This document shows positions 25,348 to 34,705 of a stretch of DNA of 58,435 nucleotides, piece after piece. The DNA is taken from contig CACWPM010000013.1 in NCBI GenBank assembly GCA_902762795.1, forward strand, positions 1-58,435. The letters run 5' to 3'. The translations under genes and the position numbers were made by a program. The DNA comes from Fibrobacter succinogenes. Lineage in GTDB: Bacteria > Fibrobacterota > Fibrobacteria > Fibrobacterales > Fibrobacteraceae. Under the pieces are notes generated by a model that saw nothing but the letters and a program-made list of their open reading frames with translations, had not been told where the DNA came from and ran no database searches. Every line of letters starts with the position of its first letter. The first letter of the stretch is position 1.

Positions 25348-26145
25348 TTACTGCTTACTCTTCATCGCTTCTTCAATAATTTGCTTACGGTAGGCAAGCC
25401 CCACTCCAAAGCCAATCAACATGTAGCTTGCTCCGAGGATGAGCAGGTATTCGAGAATGAACGGCACCTTGGGGTTGTAAAAAAGAAGTCCGGCCACGTA
25501 GGTGAGTATAATCAATACAATCTGGAAAATGTTGAAAGCCCTGTTTTTGCGCGGCTGGAGCTTCGGGAGGAACAGCGGGCTCACCATCAAAAAGCCTGTG
25601 GCGACAAATACGATGACCGGAAGCCAGAAGAGGAAGGTATTCGGCTCGGCAAATACGCCCTTGGTCATGAGGAATACGATAAGCGTAGCGTTGATCATGC
25701 CTGCAAAGGTGGAGGGAAGCCCGGAGAAGTGGTGATGGTACGTGTCCGAATCGCAGGCGTTGTACTTGGCAAGTCGCATGGCTGCGCAGAGTACGTATAC
25801 GGCGAGTGCAAGTGTCATCAGAAGGCCGTGGTTCTGGAACCAATCAGGGGCGTAAATCTTGTAGGAGAAGAAAAAGCAGAATGCCGGTGCGAGACCGAAT
25901 GCGATCAAGTCGGCAAGGCTATCGAACTGGGCGCCGAATTCGGAGCTTGCGTTCACAAGGCGGGCGGCGAATCCATCGAGCTTGTCGAAAAGGGCGCTCA
26001 GCATGACGAAGTAGGCTCCCATGCGGATTTGGTCTGCCGCGCTAAACGAACTGAACGCTCCTGTTGTCCAGCAAATGGAAAAAACGCCCAGTAAAAAGTT
26101 CAAGCTTGTAAAAGTATTTGGCAAAACAAAACGTAATTTTCCCAC
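25348..26145 (-). CDS. pssA: CDP-diacylglycerol--serine O-phosphatidyltransferase
   Basis: 265-residue membrane enzyme that makes phosphatidylserine, the precursor of phosphatidylethanolamine. The CDP-alcohol phosphotransferase motif D-G-x2-A-R-x8-G-x3-D-x3-D is clear at DGFAARLVNASSEFGAQFD followed by SLAD. There are six to eight hydrophobic segments. MGKLRFVLPNTFTSLNFLLG matches the PssA N-terminus. The last codons (Ser-Lys-Gln-stop) coincide with a GTAAGCAGTAAGCAGTGG repeat that continues past the stop, so the repeat has trimmed or extended the end of the protein. Not coupled to its neighbours; psd is not in the window. Confidence 0.95.
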   Translation of the reverse strand: MGKLRFVLPNTFTSLNFLLGVFSICWTTGAFSSFSAADQIRMGAYFVMLSALFDKLDGFAARLVNASSEFGAQFDSLADLIAFGLAPAFCFFFSYKIYAPDWFQNHGLLMTLALAVYVLCAAMRLAKYNACDSDTYHHHFSGLPSTFAGMINATLIVFLMTKGVFAEPNTFLFWLPVIVFVATGFLMVSPLFLPKLQPRKNRAFNIFQIVLIILTYVAGLLFYNPKVPFILEYLLILGASYMLIGFGVGLAYRKQIIEEAMKSKQ

Positions 26146-26208
26146 GATATACTCCTTGGATTTGTCTGTTAAAGATAATTTTTTTATGGCGGAATAGAAA
26201 CTTTTTTA

Positions 26209-27987
26209 TTAATTACCCGACGACTGAGTGGGGACAATTTCCCAAAGGGCGCGTACCCCGGCTGCTACGACGAGGTTGTTGGGCGGGGCATATGGGTTTT
26301 CTTCCGTAGGAAAATTCGTCCAATGCTTGGTCGAAAACTGGTAATAGGTCGACGGCCTGTACACGATAGGAATAACAGGGACTGTTTGCATGAACAGTTT
26401 ATTGAGTTTTCGATATGCCTGTGCGAGTTTATTTTCGTCGGTGATTGTAGGAATTTCGTTCATGAGCCTGTTGATTTCGGCGTTTTGGAACCGCCCTTGG
26501 TTTACAAAGGTTTCTTCGCCAATCGGTTTATTGGTGGAGGAACTTAACATCAGGTAGAACCTGTTCCAGGGATTTGCCACGGAGTGTTCTGAAGGCGGCG
26601 TCTTTAAGGCGAGGTCGAAAGAGCCCTTGCGCAAGTCCATGTCCCACATTCCGTAATCGATAATTTTGGGAACCGTGGTAATCCCGATTTCGGCGAATGA
26701 TTCGATGATGACTTTGATAGCGTCGATCCAGTCTGTCCAACCTTGCGGACATTCGATGGAAATGTTCCTGACGAGTTTTTTCTTCTTGTCGAGCAGTTTG
26801 CCTTCGCTATTCCATGTGTAGCCGGCTTCCGAGAGGATCTTGCGAGCTTTGTCTGTGTTATAGCTGTACCCGTAAGCGTCTGTGTCTCCCTTGTTAAAGA
26901 ATTTTTTTTCGGGACCGAACGGCAGTATGAAGCCGGGTTGCATGGTCGGAGTATAGTTGGAAAATGCTCGGGCCTTGATTCTATCGAAATTGATTGCATG
27001 GGCTAGGGCGCGTCTGAAGTTTACGTTGTTGAACGGCTCTTTTGTTGTCGAGATAACCAAGGCGGTTATTGTTGCCGGAAGCTGATAAGGTTCGACGCGG
27101 CTCCAGGCGCGGATGCTATCCTTTGCCTTTTCCCAAATTTTAGGCAGGTAGATCGAGGATATGTCCAAGTTCCCGCGGACCATGGCGCTGTTGTAATTGT
27201 CATTCCCGTCGTAGATGGAATGTATGATGTACTTGGGTGCAGGTTTTTTCCCGCCGTAGTGGTTTATTCGCCAATAATTTTCAACGCGTGAGAGAACAAT
27301 CTGGTCTGGCGTATAAACTTTCAAGTTGTATGGTCCCGATACAATCGGGTTTTCATCGTTCTTGAATTCTAGGATTTTCTCCATGTTGTAGGTCTTGCCG
27401 TTTTTGGCGGACTTGATCAAAGGTTCGAAGACCGACTTGGGGAGTATGGAGGTCTCGGCGATGGCGTTTAAGACTATAAGCGGGTTTTTGCTGGCAGCCA
27501 AATGGAAAGTGATATGGTTATCGCTGTCGGCGGATATGGCTTTGATGTATTTCCAGTTGTTGCTGCGTGCGGTCGGGAGAATTGAATCTATTTTGAACGA
27601 GTAAATGACATCGTCGGAGGTGACTTTTTCTCCGTTATTCCACCTAGCCCGCATGTCAAGATGGACGGTAATGCTCGAATCTGTCTGGCTATAGGAATCG
27701 GCTAGCATCGGCTCCAGATTTCCCGTAAGCTGGTTAAAGGCGAGGAGCGATTCGTACATGAGACGGATGTTTCCGTCTGCCGGGAAATTTGGATCGGGAT
27801 CGAGCGGATTGAAAGTTGTGGGCGGGGCCCAGTCAAAACCGCCGATATAAAGCGTCTCGTTTCGTGGATAGTCGGATAGCTTTTCCCTGGGCGTCTTCGA
27901 TACGTCGTTCTTGCAGCCTGTAACCATGAACACAACCGCCATGGAGAGGTAGCACAAGGGGACGAATTTTTTCAATTGGACGCTCAT
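26209..27987 (-). CDS. Peptide/oligosaccharide ABC transporter substrate-binding lipoprotein
   Basis: 592-residue SBP_bac_5 (OppA/DppA-type) protein. Lipobox MVTGC with Cys25. The family core is evident: LADSYSQTDSSITVHLDMRARWNNGEKVTSDDVIYSFK, then RRALAHAINFDRI and KARKILSEAGYTWNSEGKL. It should capture oligopeptides or similar ligands for an ABC importer. No permease or ATPase gene is adjacent, so it is an orphan receptor here. It is 104 bases downstream of the TPR/propeller gene on the same strand. Substrate type is inferred from the family only. Confidence 0.9.
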   Translation of the reverse strand: MSVQLKKFVPLCYLSMAVVFMVTGCKNDVSKTPREKLSDYPRNETLYIGGFDWAPPTTFNPLDPDPNFPADGNIRLMYESLLAFNQLTGNLEPMLADSYSQTDSSITVHLDMRARWNNGEKVTSDDVIYSFKIDSILPTARSNNWKYIKAISADSDNHITFHLAASKNPLIVLNAIAETSILPKSVFEPLIKSAKNGKTYNMEKILEFKNDENPIVSGPYNLKVYTPDQIVLSRVENYWRINHYGGKKPAPKYIIHSIYDGNDNYNSAMVRGNLDISSIYLPKIWEKAKDSIRAWSRVEPYQLPATITALVISTTKEPFNNVNFRRALAHAINFDRIKARAFSNYTPTMQPGFILPFGPEKKFFNKGDTDAYGYSYNTDKARKILSEAGYTWNSEGKLLDKKKKLVRNISIECPQGWTDWIDAIKVIIESFAEIGITTVPKIIDYGMWDMDLRKGSFDLALKTPPSEHSVANPWNRFYLMLSSSTNKPIGEETFVNQGRFQNAEINRLMNEIPTITDENKLAQAYRKLNKLFMQTVPVIPIVYRPSTYYQFSTKHWTNFPTEENPYAPPNNLVVAAGVRALWEIVPTQSSGN

Positions 27988-28091
27988 TTATATCCTAAAA
28001 AACTTGATGTGCAAAATGTAGTGAGATTTTGCAAATATGACCACTAAAATTTAGTTTACCAACACCCATTACCAAGTCTTATTGACCTAAA

Positions 28092-30620
28092 CTATAGCGG
28101 AAATCCGTACAGAACCCGTTTGGGGGAGGCACTAAACAGCGTTCGGTTCAAAATAAAGGGGGTTCCTGCACCGCCTGGCGTATTGAATGACTTGACGACC
28201 TTTCCTGTCTTGATGGAGATGGCTATGAGCTCGTTCCCTTGATCGATCCATGCTTTTCCATCGTAGATGAACGGCTTGGAAAAGATGGATTTTTTTCCTT
28301 GATATTTCCATAGCGGCGTCCCGATGTTGGAATAAAGGAGAATGGATTGGTCTGAAAGCGAAAGGATGATTTTGTCCTCGTTTTGGTCGCGGAACACCTG
28401 CATCGAGACGATGGGATATTCCATGAGTACCTGCGTGGGACTGAAATCCTTGCGCTTGGTATTTTGCAAGAACAGCTTGTTTGTGCTGGACACTAATACG
28501 AGTGTTGAATCAATACCTTCCATCGCAGTGATGTTTACTTGGACCTTGTTTGTCGATTTTTCTATGGTGAATCCGTTATCATCGCTTAAACGGATAAGTT
28601 CTCCATCGAGGTTGCAAAGCTGAAGCGTCTTGTTCTGTTTGACGACATGGAATGGCATGGAATAAACCTTGCGAGACCAGATGACGCTATTGCCTGAGCG
28701 TGAAATCTTGAGCAAAAATCCGTTCCATGTGGAAACATAAATGTAGTCGTTCGTCATCGTAAAGTTGAACGCCTTACCTGGCAACTGAATGGGCTTGTTG
28801 AAGGCTTCCTTGTTCATGTCGTAGATGTTCATCTGGTAACCGGTCGAAATGACGATGGCATTTTCGTCGGATTGGATGACGGGGGCGTTCCCGATTTTGC
28901 CGATGTACTTGCTCCAGCGTTGTTTGCCGTTTTCGGCGTTGATGCATATGAGCTGTTCTGTGGCAGGGTCCACGGTATAGAGGTTCTTTTTGGATCCCCA
29001 TAGCTGCGGATATACGGTTTTGGGTGAAACGTTGAGTTGGCTTGCAAAGTTTGCACCGATGACTTTGCTGTAATACTTTAGCACGATGCGCGCAATTTGC
29101 GGGCTGCCTGTAGAAAGTCTTACCGCTTCTGCCCATGCCTTTTGCCGTTCCCTTTCAGGGGCGTCCTTGAGTTCCATGTGCAAAGCCTTGAGAAAATGCG
29201 CTTCGGAATTGCCGGGTTCGTTCTTGATAATCGTATCTAGGATGGGATTGATGTTGTCCCAGTACTTCCGTTTAGCCATGTGGACCGCTTGGGATGCTAG
29301 CTTGCTGGAGTAGAGCGGACGTTGACCGTAATAATGGGCATCGATGGCGTAAATTTTTTTGTTGTTAAAAGGGATGTAGATAAATCTTGTTTTTACGATG
29401 GGGGTTGTCAAGGGGGCCTTTGCGAAGTTGAAGCCCCAGAGTGGGCGGAGAAGCGTATCGACCGTGATGACGGATCCTTCGTTCGAGAAAAGCCCGAGTG
29501 TCCCTTGGGCAAGCGGGTAAATGTTCGAGGCGTTTGCGCGTACGTTCGAAAGAACCTCTCCTGTAGCTTGGTCGTACAGGCTGATTTTTCCGGAAGCTTC
29601 TAGCGTGACGATGTTGTTCTCGAACGCTTGGATACTTTCGATATTTCCGACCGGGATTTTCCATAGCGGAGTCTTGGTGTTTTGCAATGTATAGCAGAAA
29701 AGTTCATTGCCTGAGATTAAATAAATGTAGTTCTTGAAAACGTATGTCTGCTGGATGATGTCGTATTGTGCGATGGTTGAAGTTTCCGTTGCCGTGCTTG
29801 CCGAAATAAAATGGAGCGCATTGTCGGCGCAGTTGATGATGAAGTTGTCGTTGATGAACTGTTCGCTTTGCAATTGGCAAGAAGTGTAGTCGTTGTTTCC
29901 CTTGAGTAGGGCGCCTTTGCGGTCGATAACGAAGAAACCTTTGTTTGTGATGGCTATGGCGTTTCCGTTTGCAACCGTGAATTGGATTATATCCTTGATG
30001 TTGTACGAAATACCTTGATTGGGAGCGTTGTGCGGTTTGTAAAAGAGGGTATCGCGTGTGGAATTTTGGTACCACATTCCGTTGGAATCGATATGCAATA
30101 AGATTTCGGTTTCGTTTAATTTCGATGCAATTTCGATAACCATCCCGCTTTCTATTTTGGCGATATGACCGTTTTCGAAGAGGATGTTAGCGTTTTTCCC
30201 GCTAAAGAATCTTCGGATGGGGCTTCTCAGGTGTATTGTCTTTTGTAAAAGTCTTTCTGGAGAGAAACTCGTGGCGGCATCGCGACCGGCGAGCCAGTAG
30301 GCCTTGCTTGTATTTTTTGTGAACGCTTGGCTGCGGCTGTAAAAATGGTTTGCCTGCGCCTTGTTGCTTGCCAAGTCGTAAATTTTGCCGAGATAGAAAA
30401 ATGCGGATTCCTTGTCGTCGGCATCTCCCTGGCGCATTATTTTTTCGAGCAGACGGATGGATTCGTCTACTTCGCCCTTCATTTCAAAAAGATAGATCGC
30501 TTCCTGGAGTTGCGATGCCATCCTGCTTGCGAGCGCTTGGCTAGAAAACAGCGAACAGAGGACGAGTGTTGAAAGAACCCACGCCTTGAAAATGTTTTCT
30601 TTTAGCCAAAGGTTAAGCAT
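28092..30620 (-). CDS. Exported TPR and PQQ-like beta-propeller protein
   Basis: 842 residues with a signal peptide (about 1-31, ending SSQALA). Next come a TPR-like region (33-110, MRQGDADDKESAFFYLGKIYDLASNKAQANHFYSR), a first beta-propeller part (about 120-440), a second TPR-like stretch (about 455-540, NEPGNSEAHFLKALHMELKDAPERERQKAWAEA) and a second propeller part (about 550-842), with PQQ-type repeats such as ICINAENGKQRWSKYIGKIG and AISIKTGKVVKSFN. It probably acts in the periplasm as a scaffold or sensor partner. The start overlaps the response-regulator stop by eight bases, so it belongs with the two-component pair. Confidence 0.85.
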   Translation of the reverse strand: MLNLWLKENIFKAWVLSTLVLCSLFSSQALASRMASQLQEAIYLFEMKGEVDESIRLLEKIMRQGDADDKESAFFYLGKIYDLASNKAQANHFYSRSQAFTKNTSKAYWLAGRDAATSFSPERLLQKTIHLRSPIRRFFSGKNANILFENGHIAKIESGMVIEIASKLNETEILLHIDSNGMWYQNSTRDTLFYKPHNAPNQGISYNIKDIIQFTVANGNAIAITNKGFFVIDRKGALLKGNNDYTSCQLQSEQFINDNFIINCADNALHFISASTATETSTIAQYDIIQQTYVFKNYIYLISGNELFCYTLQNTKTPLWKIPVGNIESIQAFENNIVTLEASGKISLYDQATGEVLSNVRANASNIYPLAQGTLGLFSNEGSVITVDTLLRPLWGFNFAKAPLTTPIVKTRFIYIPFNNKKIYAIDAHYYGQRPLYSSKLASQAVHMAKRKYWDNINPILDTIIKNEPGNSEAHFLKALHMELKDAPERERQKAWAEAVRLSTGSPQIARIVLKYYSKVIGANFASQLNVSPKTVYPQLWGSKKNLYTVDPATEQLICINAENGKQRWSKYIGKIGNAPVIQSDENAIVISTGYQMNIYDMNKEAFNKPIQLPGKAFNFTMTNDYIYVSTWNGFLLKISRSGNSVIWSRKVYSMPFHVVKQNKTLQLCNLDGELIRLSDDNGFTIEKSTNKVQVNITAMEGIDSTLVLVSSTNKLFLQNTKRKDFSPTQVLMEYPIVSMQVFRDQNEDKIILSLSDQSILLYSNIGTPLWKYQGKKSIFSKPFIYDGKAWIDQGNELIAISIKTGKVVKSFNTPGGAGTPFILNRTLFSASPKRVLYGFPL

Positions 30621-31335
30621 CGAACTTGTAGCCTGCTCCGCGGATGGAAAGGATGATTTTCGGGTTTGCCTGGTCGTCTTCCAGCTTGCGTCTCAAGTTC
30701 ACGATATGGTTGTCGATTGTTCGCGTGGAAGGCATGTTGTCGGGCGTGTACCCCCAGAGGTCTTGTAGCAAATCTTCGCGCAAGACGACTTCACCGCGGC
30801 GTTGCCAGAAATACTTGAGAATTTGGAATTCCCTTGTCGATAGTTCGAGCGGAACATCGCCTTTTGTGGCGATGAATTTCTTGAAATCCAGGTGGATATC
30901 GGCAAAATCGATGGCGTCAACAGAGGCTAGCTGCTTTGTCGGGCGTGCTTGCGACTGCAGGTCTATCCTGCGGAGGAACGCTTTCACGCGGGCTAGGAGT
31001 TCTAGAATAGAAAACGGCTTTGTCACGTAATCATCGGCGCCCATGTCTAGCCCTGCGACCTTGCTCGTCTCCTCGGTCTTTGCGGTGAGCATGATGATGA
31101 TGCATTCCGGATGTTTTTTGCGGATGAAACGGCAGACTTCAAAGCCGCTCTTTTTCGGGAGCATCACGTCCAGCAAAATCAAGTGCGGCTGGAACGAGTC
31201 CGTCTTTGCAATCGCTTCTTCGCCATCGCATGCCGTTTCTACTTCGTAGTTTTCGAGCTCGAAGTTGTCCTGGAGCCCAAGCCGGATGATTTCTTCGTCT
31301 TCAACAATGAGGATTCTGTGTTGTTGCATAATCAT
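30613..31335 (-). CDS. OmpR/PhoB-family response regulator
   Basis: 240 residues. Receiver domain (1-125) with acidic pocket Glu12-Asp13, phosphoacceptor Asp56 (LILLDVMLP), and the Thr/Lys switch (MLTAK, VTKPFSILELL). The C-terminal winged-helix DNA-binding domain (about 140-240) shows STREFQILKYFWQRRGEVVLRE and DNHIVNLRRKLE, then RGAGYKF. The start overlaps the histidine kinase stop by four bases. Likely controls transcription in response to that kinase; targets not known. An internal ATG at residue 3 (MQQHRILIVEDEE) is an alternative start. Confidence 0.94.
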   Translation of the reverse strand: MIMQQHRILIVEDEEIIRLGLQDNFELENYEVETACDGEEAIAKTDSFQPHLILLDVMLPKKSGFEVCRFIRKKHPECIIIMLTAKTEETSKVAGLDMGADDYVTKPFSILELLARVKAFLRRIDLQSQARPTKQLASVDAIDFADIHLDFKKFIATKGDVPLELSTREFQILKYFWQRRGEVVLREDLLQDLWGYTPDNMPSTRTIDNHIVNLRRKLEDDQANPKIILSIRGAGYKFDA

Positions 31336-33380
31336 TCTGCCTTTTTGAATCGTACGGTAAATGTGGAACCCTTACCTGGTTTGCTAGTGAGCGAAATTGT
31401 CGCCTTGTGTGTTTCCGCAACGCGCTTCACGATGGCAAGTCCAAGCCCTGAGCCTTTCGTGCTGCGAGTCATTTCGTCACCGACCCTATAGAAATCATTA
31501 AATATATTTTTTTGTTCCGAAGATGGGATTCCTATACCGGTATCTGCAACGGAGAAAACGACTCTGTCTTCGTCGGGAGCTACCGTTATAGTGATATCGC
31601 CTGGTGCGTTCGTGTACTTGATGGCGTTTTCGATAAGGTTCTGTACTAGGCTATAGAGGGCCGTGTAGTCGCCAATGACAAATAGTCCTGGTTCAATCTT
31701 TGTATTGAACAGGAGGCCTTTTTCGACACCGATATCTTCGACGCTGTCAAACACTTTCTGGACGCAGGCAGAAAAATCGAGTTTTTCCCAATGGAAGCCA
31801 CCCTTGCCGTGTTCCATGCGCGTGTAGTTGAGGATTGCCCCAATCAGGTTTTCGAGGCGGGTCGCTTCCTTGCCGATTAGCCCTGAATATTCCTGCACTT
31901 TCTCGACTTTTTGCACGCGCCCGCGGGCCATCATTTCGGCGAACATCTTGATGGAGGTGAGCGGGGTCTTGAGTTCGTGCGAAACACTCGAAAGGAAGTT
32001 CGCCTTCATGGCCAAAAGCTTGTGTTCTTGTGTGAGGAAGCGGAACATCACGATGGAGCCTAGCAGCACCGTAATGAGCGAGAACGAAAGAAGCCCGTAC
32101 ATGAGGAACATACGCTTGCGCGTCTCTTTCTTGATTTCGCTCAATCCTTTTTCGTATAAGGTAAGATTCCAGGAAATGATTTTATCGAGTTGGACCTGGG
32201 TCATGATGGCGGAACTGTCCGAAACATGACCTAGAATAAGTGTCTTGTCGGCCCCTTCGGTGATGGAATAGGGAATGCCCTTCCAGCCCTGTGCCGAGGT
32301 CTTGAGCTTGGACCGCATACGTTCGCGATATTCGTCGATATTTACCTTGGCAAGAACAACCTGGTCACCGGACAAAATCGGATAGCTCATCTTGATGAAC
32401 GTTACCTTGTTGTCGCTCATGATGTCGATGCCGTTCTTGGATGTCGCCTCCTTGTTCAGAAGGGATTGGACAATGTCTTTGTTGTTAAAGAAAATGTCCA
32501 TGTAGCCGAGTTGCCGGTTGAAGTTCTCTCGTAAATTCCAGAATGCTTCGCGCTTTTCCTGGCTCAAGTTTTCGAAGGAGAGTATTTGAGTGAATGCCGT
32601 TTCGAAGAAGAACTTTGCCGAGGGCAGGTTCTCGATATTCTTGCTCTGCAAGAACTGGTTCAAGACTGCAAGCGTGTAATCTTCGGCTTCCTTGTGTTTC
32701 TTTTGTGCAACCAGAATTTCAAAGTGCAACAGGTTGACGGAGCGCGTCAAATCCGAGTGGAGGTAGCCTTGCTGGTGCGGATGCTCTTCGAGAAAGTCCA
32801 ACAGGCGGAGCGCTTCATCGTAATCTTTGGTCTTGTAGGCGATGCGCACAAGTCCGAGGATGTTCTGGATATGGTCGTCCTTGGAATCGAACGAGAACCG
32901 CAGTTGGCGAGCCGAGCGCGAGAGATTGGCCGGCTGCGGCATGGCTGATGTCACCTCTTCGCGGAACAGCATTTTTTCGAACGGGTTAGCGATGCTGTTT
33001 GAAAAGCCCGATGTCTTTGAAAAATGCTTGGACGAAATGTCGGGGTAGATGAGGGTTCCGTTGTTGTACAGGAACATCGCCTCGATGCCGTTCACTGTCT
33101 TGAACTGTGTCGCGTTTCCGAAGTCGAGAAGGCTATGCGGCTGTTCGTAAAGGTAAAGCGATGCGGACTTGACTTCTTGGAATATCTTGCTTTGTTCCTT
33201 ACTGATGGTCGATTCGCATTGTTCGCGGAACGTTTCCGTGCTTTCACTGTAGTTCTTTTGTGCAAGATAGGCTTCGTTCTGGATGTTGCGTACACTCAAA
33301 AACGAGAGAATTGCCGTCGGTAAGACAATTCCCCCTGCAAAGAAGGAAAGAAATAGAAGATTGCTACGAGATATCCGCAT
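31332..33380 (-). CDS. Sensor histidine kinase with TPR-like periplasmic domain
   Basis: 682 residues. N-terminal membrane segment (about 8-30), a long periplasmic region (31-423), and a second membrane segment (about 424-449). Then a HisKA domain with phosphoacceptor His468 (SSVSHELKTP), and HATPase_c with N box (LVQNLIENAIKYT), G1 (DTGIGIP), F box (FYRVGD) and G2 (GSGLGLA). The sensor region contains helical repeats (LVRIAYKTKDYDEALRLLDFL, then VAQKKHKEAEDYTLAVL) that look like TPRs, unusual for a kinase sensor. AAGGAAG precedes the ATG. Partner response regulator and TPR/propeller protein follow by overlap. Confidence 0.92.
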   Translation of the reverse strand: MRISRSNLLFLSFFAGGIVLPTAILSFLSVRNIQNEAYLAQKNYSESTETFREQCESTISKEQSKIFQEVKSASLYLYEQPHSLLDFGNATQFKTVNGIEAMFLYNNGTLIYPDISSKHFSKTSGFSNSIANPFEKMLFREEVTSAMPQPANLSRSARQLRFSFDSKDDHIQNILGLVRIAYKTKDYDEALRLLDFLEEHPHQQGYLHSDLTRSVNLLHFEILVAQKKHKEAEDYTLAVLNQFLQSKNIENLPSAKFFFETAFTQILSFENLSQEKREAFWNLRENFNRQLGYMDIFFNNKDIVQSLLNKEATSKNGIDIMSDNKVTFIKMSYPILSGDQVVLAKVNIDEYRERMRSKLKTSAQGWKGIPYSITEGADKTLILGHVSDSSAIMTQVQLDKIISWNLTLYEKGLSEIKKETRKRMFLMYGLLSFSLITVLLGSIVMFRFLTQEHKLLAMKANFLSSVSHELKTPLTSIKMFAEMMARGRVQKVEKVQEYSGLIGKEATRLENLIGAILNYTRMEHGKGGFHWEKLDFSACVQKVFDSVEDIGVEKGLLFNTKIEPGLFVIGDYTALYSLVQNLIENAIKYTNAPGDITITVAPDEDRVVFSVADTGIGIPSSEQKNIFNDFYRVGDEMTRSTKGSGLGLAIVKRVAETHKATISLTSKPGKGSTFTVRFKKAE

Positions 33381-33394
33381 TGGAGAGCACTTCC

Positions 33395-33511
33395 TTAAAA
33401 TGGAATATGTGCCGACAATTCAGGATAATTGAGTATAAGGACGCTTCCAGCCATGAGGATAGCCAGAAGTGAAATCGCAATGCCTACTATAATCAATAAA
33501 ATCTTTGTCAC
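33395..33511 (-). CDS. Small membrane protein (38 residues) between LysM protein and kinase
   Basis: A 38-codon frame starting with GTG at 33511 and overlapping the LysM gene stop by three bases in a GTGA arrangement, then ending with TAA 14 bases before the kinase ATG. The peptide is one hydrophobic segment, TKILLIIVGIAISLLAILMA then GSVLILNYPELSAHIPF, so a single-pass membrane protein. The coupled start, exact fit between neighbours and good hydrophobic pattern support it as real. The function is unknown; regulation of the downstream kinase is a plausible guess. GTG start and small size are the main doubts. Confidence 0.6.
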   Translation of the reverse strand: MTKILLIIVGIAISLLAILMAGSVLILNYPELSAHIPF

Positions 33512-34665
33512 TGTGCCAAGTTCGCTTGATGAGTGACAGAGACCTTGTGCCCGATTTCGATGCGACGGCTGTTCGAATAGATTTCGCGGACGAGAACCGT
33601 AGATTCGTTGTCGGAGGCTCTTGCGATGACGCCACGTCCGAGGAGTCTCGGCGGAAGACCTGCATCGGACTTGTCCTCTTCCCAAATGGCAATGGCATCA
33701 CCTGTGGCGAATCCCTGCTTTGTCCCCATATCTACCAGGACATAGGCGTAGGCGCCTATGATGAGCATCGGGTCCATCGTGTAGCGGATCATTGCCATTT
33801 CTTCAATTTTCGCTTCGGGGATGGCCGTGTAGCTAGAGACGTTCAATATATTGAGCGGCTGTTTGAGGCGGGCCTTGGAGTGGTCGAGCTTGATTTCCCT
33901 AAAACTTTGGACAATTTTTGCTCTGGAGAGCGTATCGCCCACGGCGGTAATTTTTGCGTAGCCGGAAAGACGGACTAAGGCGAAATTGTCATAGTCTTTA
34001 CCTTTGTGGGGAGGCACTTCAATGGCGCGGGCGTCCAGAATTTCGACCAGGTCCCCTTTCTTGAGGTTAGAGTTAGTCTTTCTGCCGATACCGACAACGA
34101 CCTCGGATTCAGGAATATGGATAATCGGTTCTTTCTTTTCTCCAGTGCGGATCGAGAAGAATCTCTTGTCTTTCTTGATGGAATCGAGTGTGTAGACTTC
34201 GGGGGCTAGAATCTGGTAATAGCCGTTGAAAATTTTTGGTGCCGGGCGTTTCTGGTAGAAGTAGGAGTCGGCGACTTTTTTCTTCTTTTGTTTTTTGTCC
34301 TTGTCGCGGAGGTTGCCCAACATGTTTTCGAAGTCGCCGTTACGGGCGTCTCGTTCATCACAGCCAACGGCCTTGATGTTTTTGGGCAAGTTGGAGTCGG
34401 CGATGGCCGCTTCACAGGGGCGTGTCTTCGGGAGGCGGTAGCCGTCGTCCTTGATCCCTTCGCCCAAATAAATGGAGTCACCCGGGTAAATCCAGTGCGG
34501 GTCTTCAATGTGCCTGTTATTTTCCCAGAGGTCAGGCCAAGCGAACGGATCGTTTAAGAATTCACCACTGATGTCCCAGAGGGTATCACCTTTTTTGACC
34601 ACATAGGCCGATGCAATTAGAGCCGAAAGACCTAGACAGATCGAAGCACATTTTAAAAATCGCAT
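33508..34665 (-). CDS. LysM-domain exported protein
   Basis: 385 residues. Start ATG 34665 gives signal peptide MRFLKCASICLGLSALIASA, immediately followed by a LysM domain (YVVKKGDTLWDISGEFLNDPFAWPDLW, then IYPGDSIYLGEG). LysM binds peptidoglycan glycan chains. The rest has a basic helical stretch (DKDKKQKKKKVADSYFYQK) and beta-rich repeats (DLVEILDARAIEVPPHKGK; VLVDMGTKQGFATGDAIAIWEE). Many LysM proteins of this layout are known in Gram-negative phyla without assigned function. It is 40 bases after the TrmA-like gene and is translationally linked to the small membrane protein. Confidence 0.88.
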   Translation of the reverse strand: MRFLKCASICLGLSALIASAYVVKKGDTLWDISGEFLNDPFAWPDLWENNRHIEDPHWIYPGDSIYLGEGIKDDGYRLPKTRPCEAAIADSNLPKNIKAVGCDERDARNGDFENMLGNLRDKDKKQKKKKVADSYFYQKRPAPKIFNGYYQILAPEVYTLDSIKKDKRFFSIRTGEKKEPIIHIPESEVVVGIGRKTNSNLKKGDLVEILDARAIEVPPHKGKDYDNFALVRLSGYAKITAVGDTLSRAKIVQSFREIKLDHSKARLKQPLNILNVSSYTAIPEAKIEEMAMIRYTMDPMLIIGAYAYVLVDMGTKQGFATGDAIAIWEEDKSDAGLPPRLLGRGVIARASDNESTVLVREIYSNSRRIEIGHKVSVTHQANLAQ

Positions 34666-34705
34666 ACACTTTTTCCTAAGCAAATAATTATAGCCTAATA
34701 TTAAT

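Noticed and set aside
33420-33701. Longer minus-strand open frames across the LysM gene end
   Set aside because: They are out-of-frame shadows of the LysM coding sequence; only the GTG-started 38-residue part fits between the two genes.
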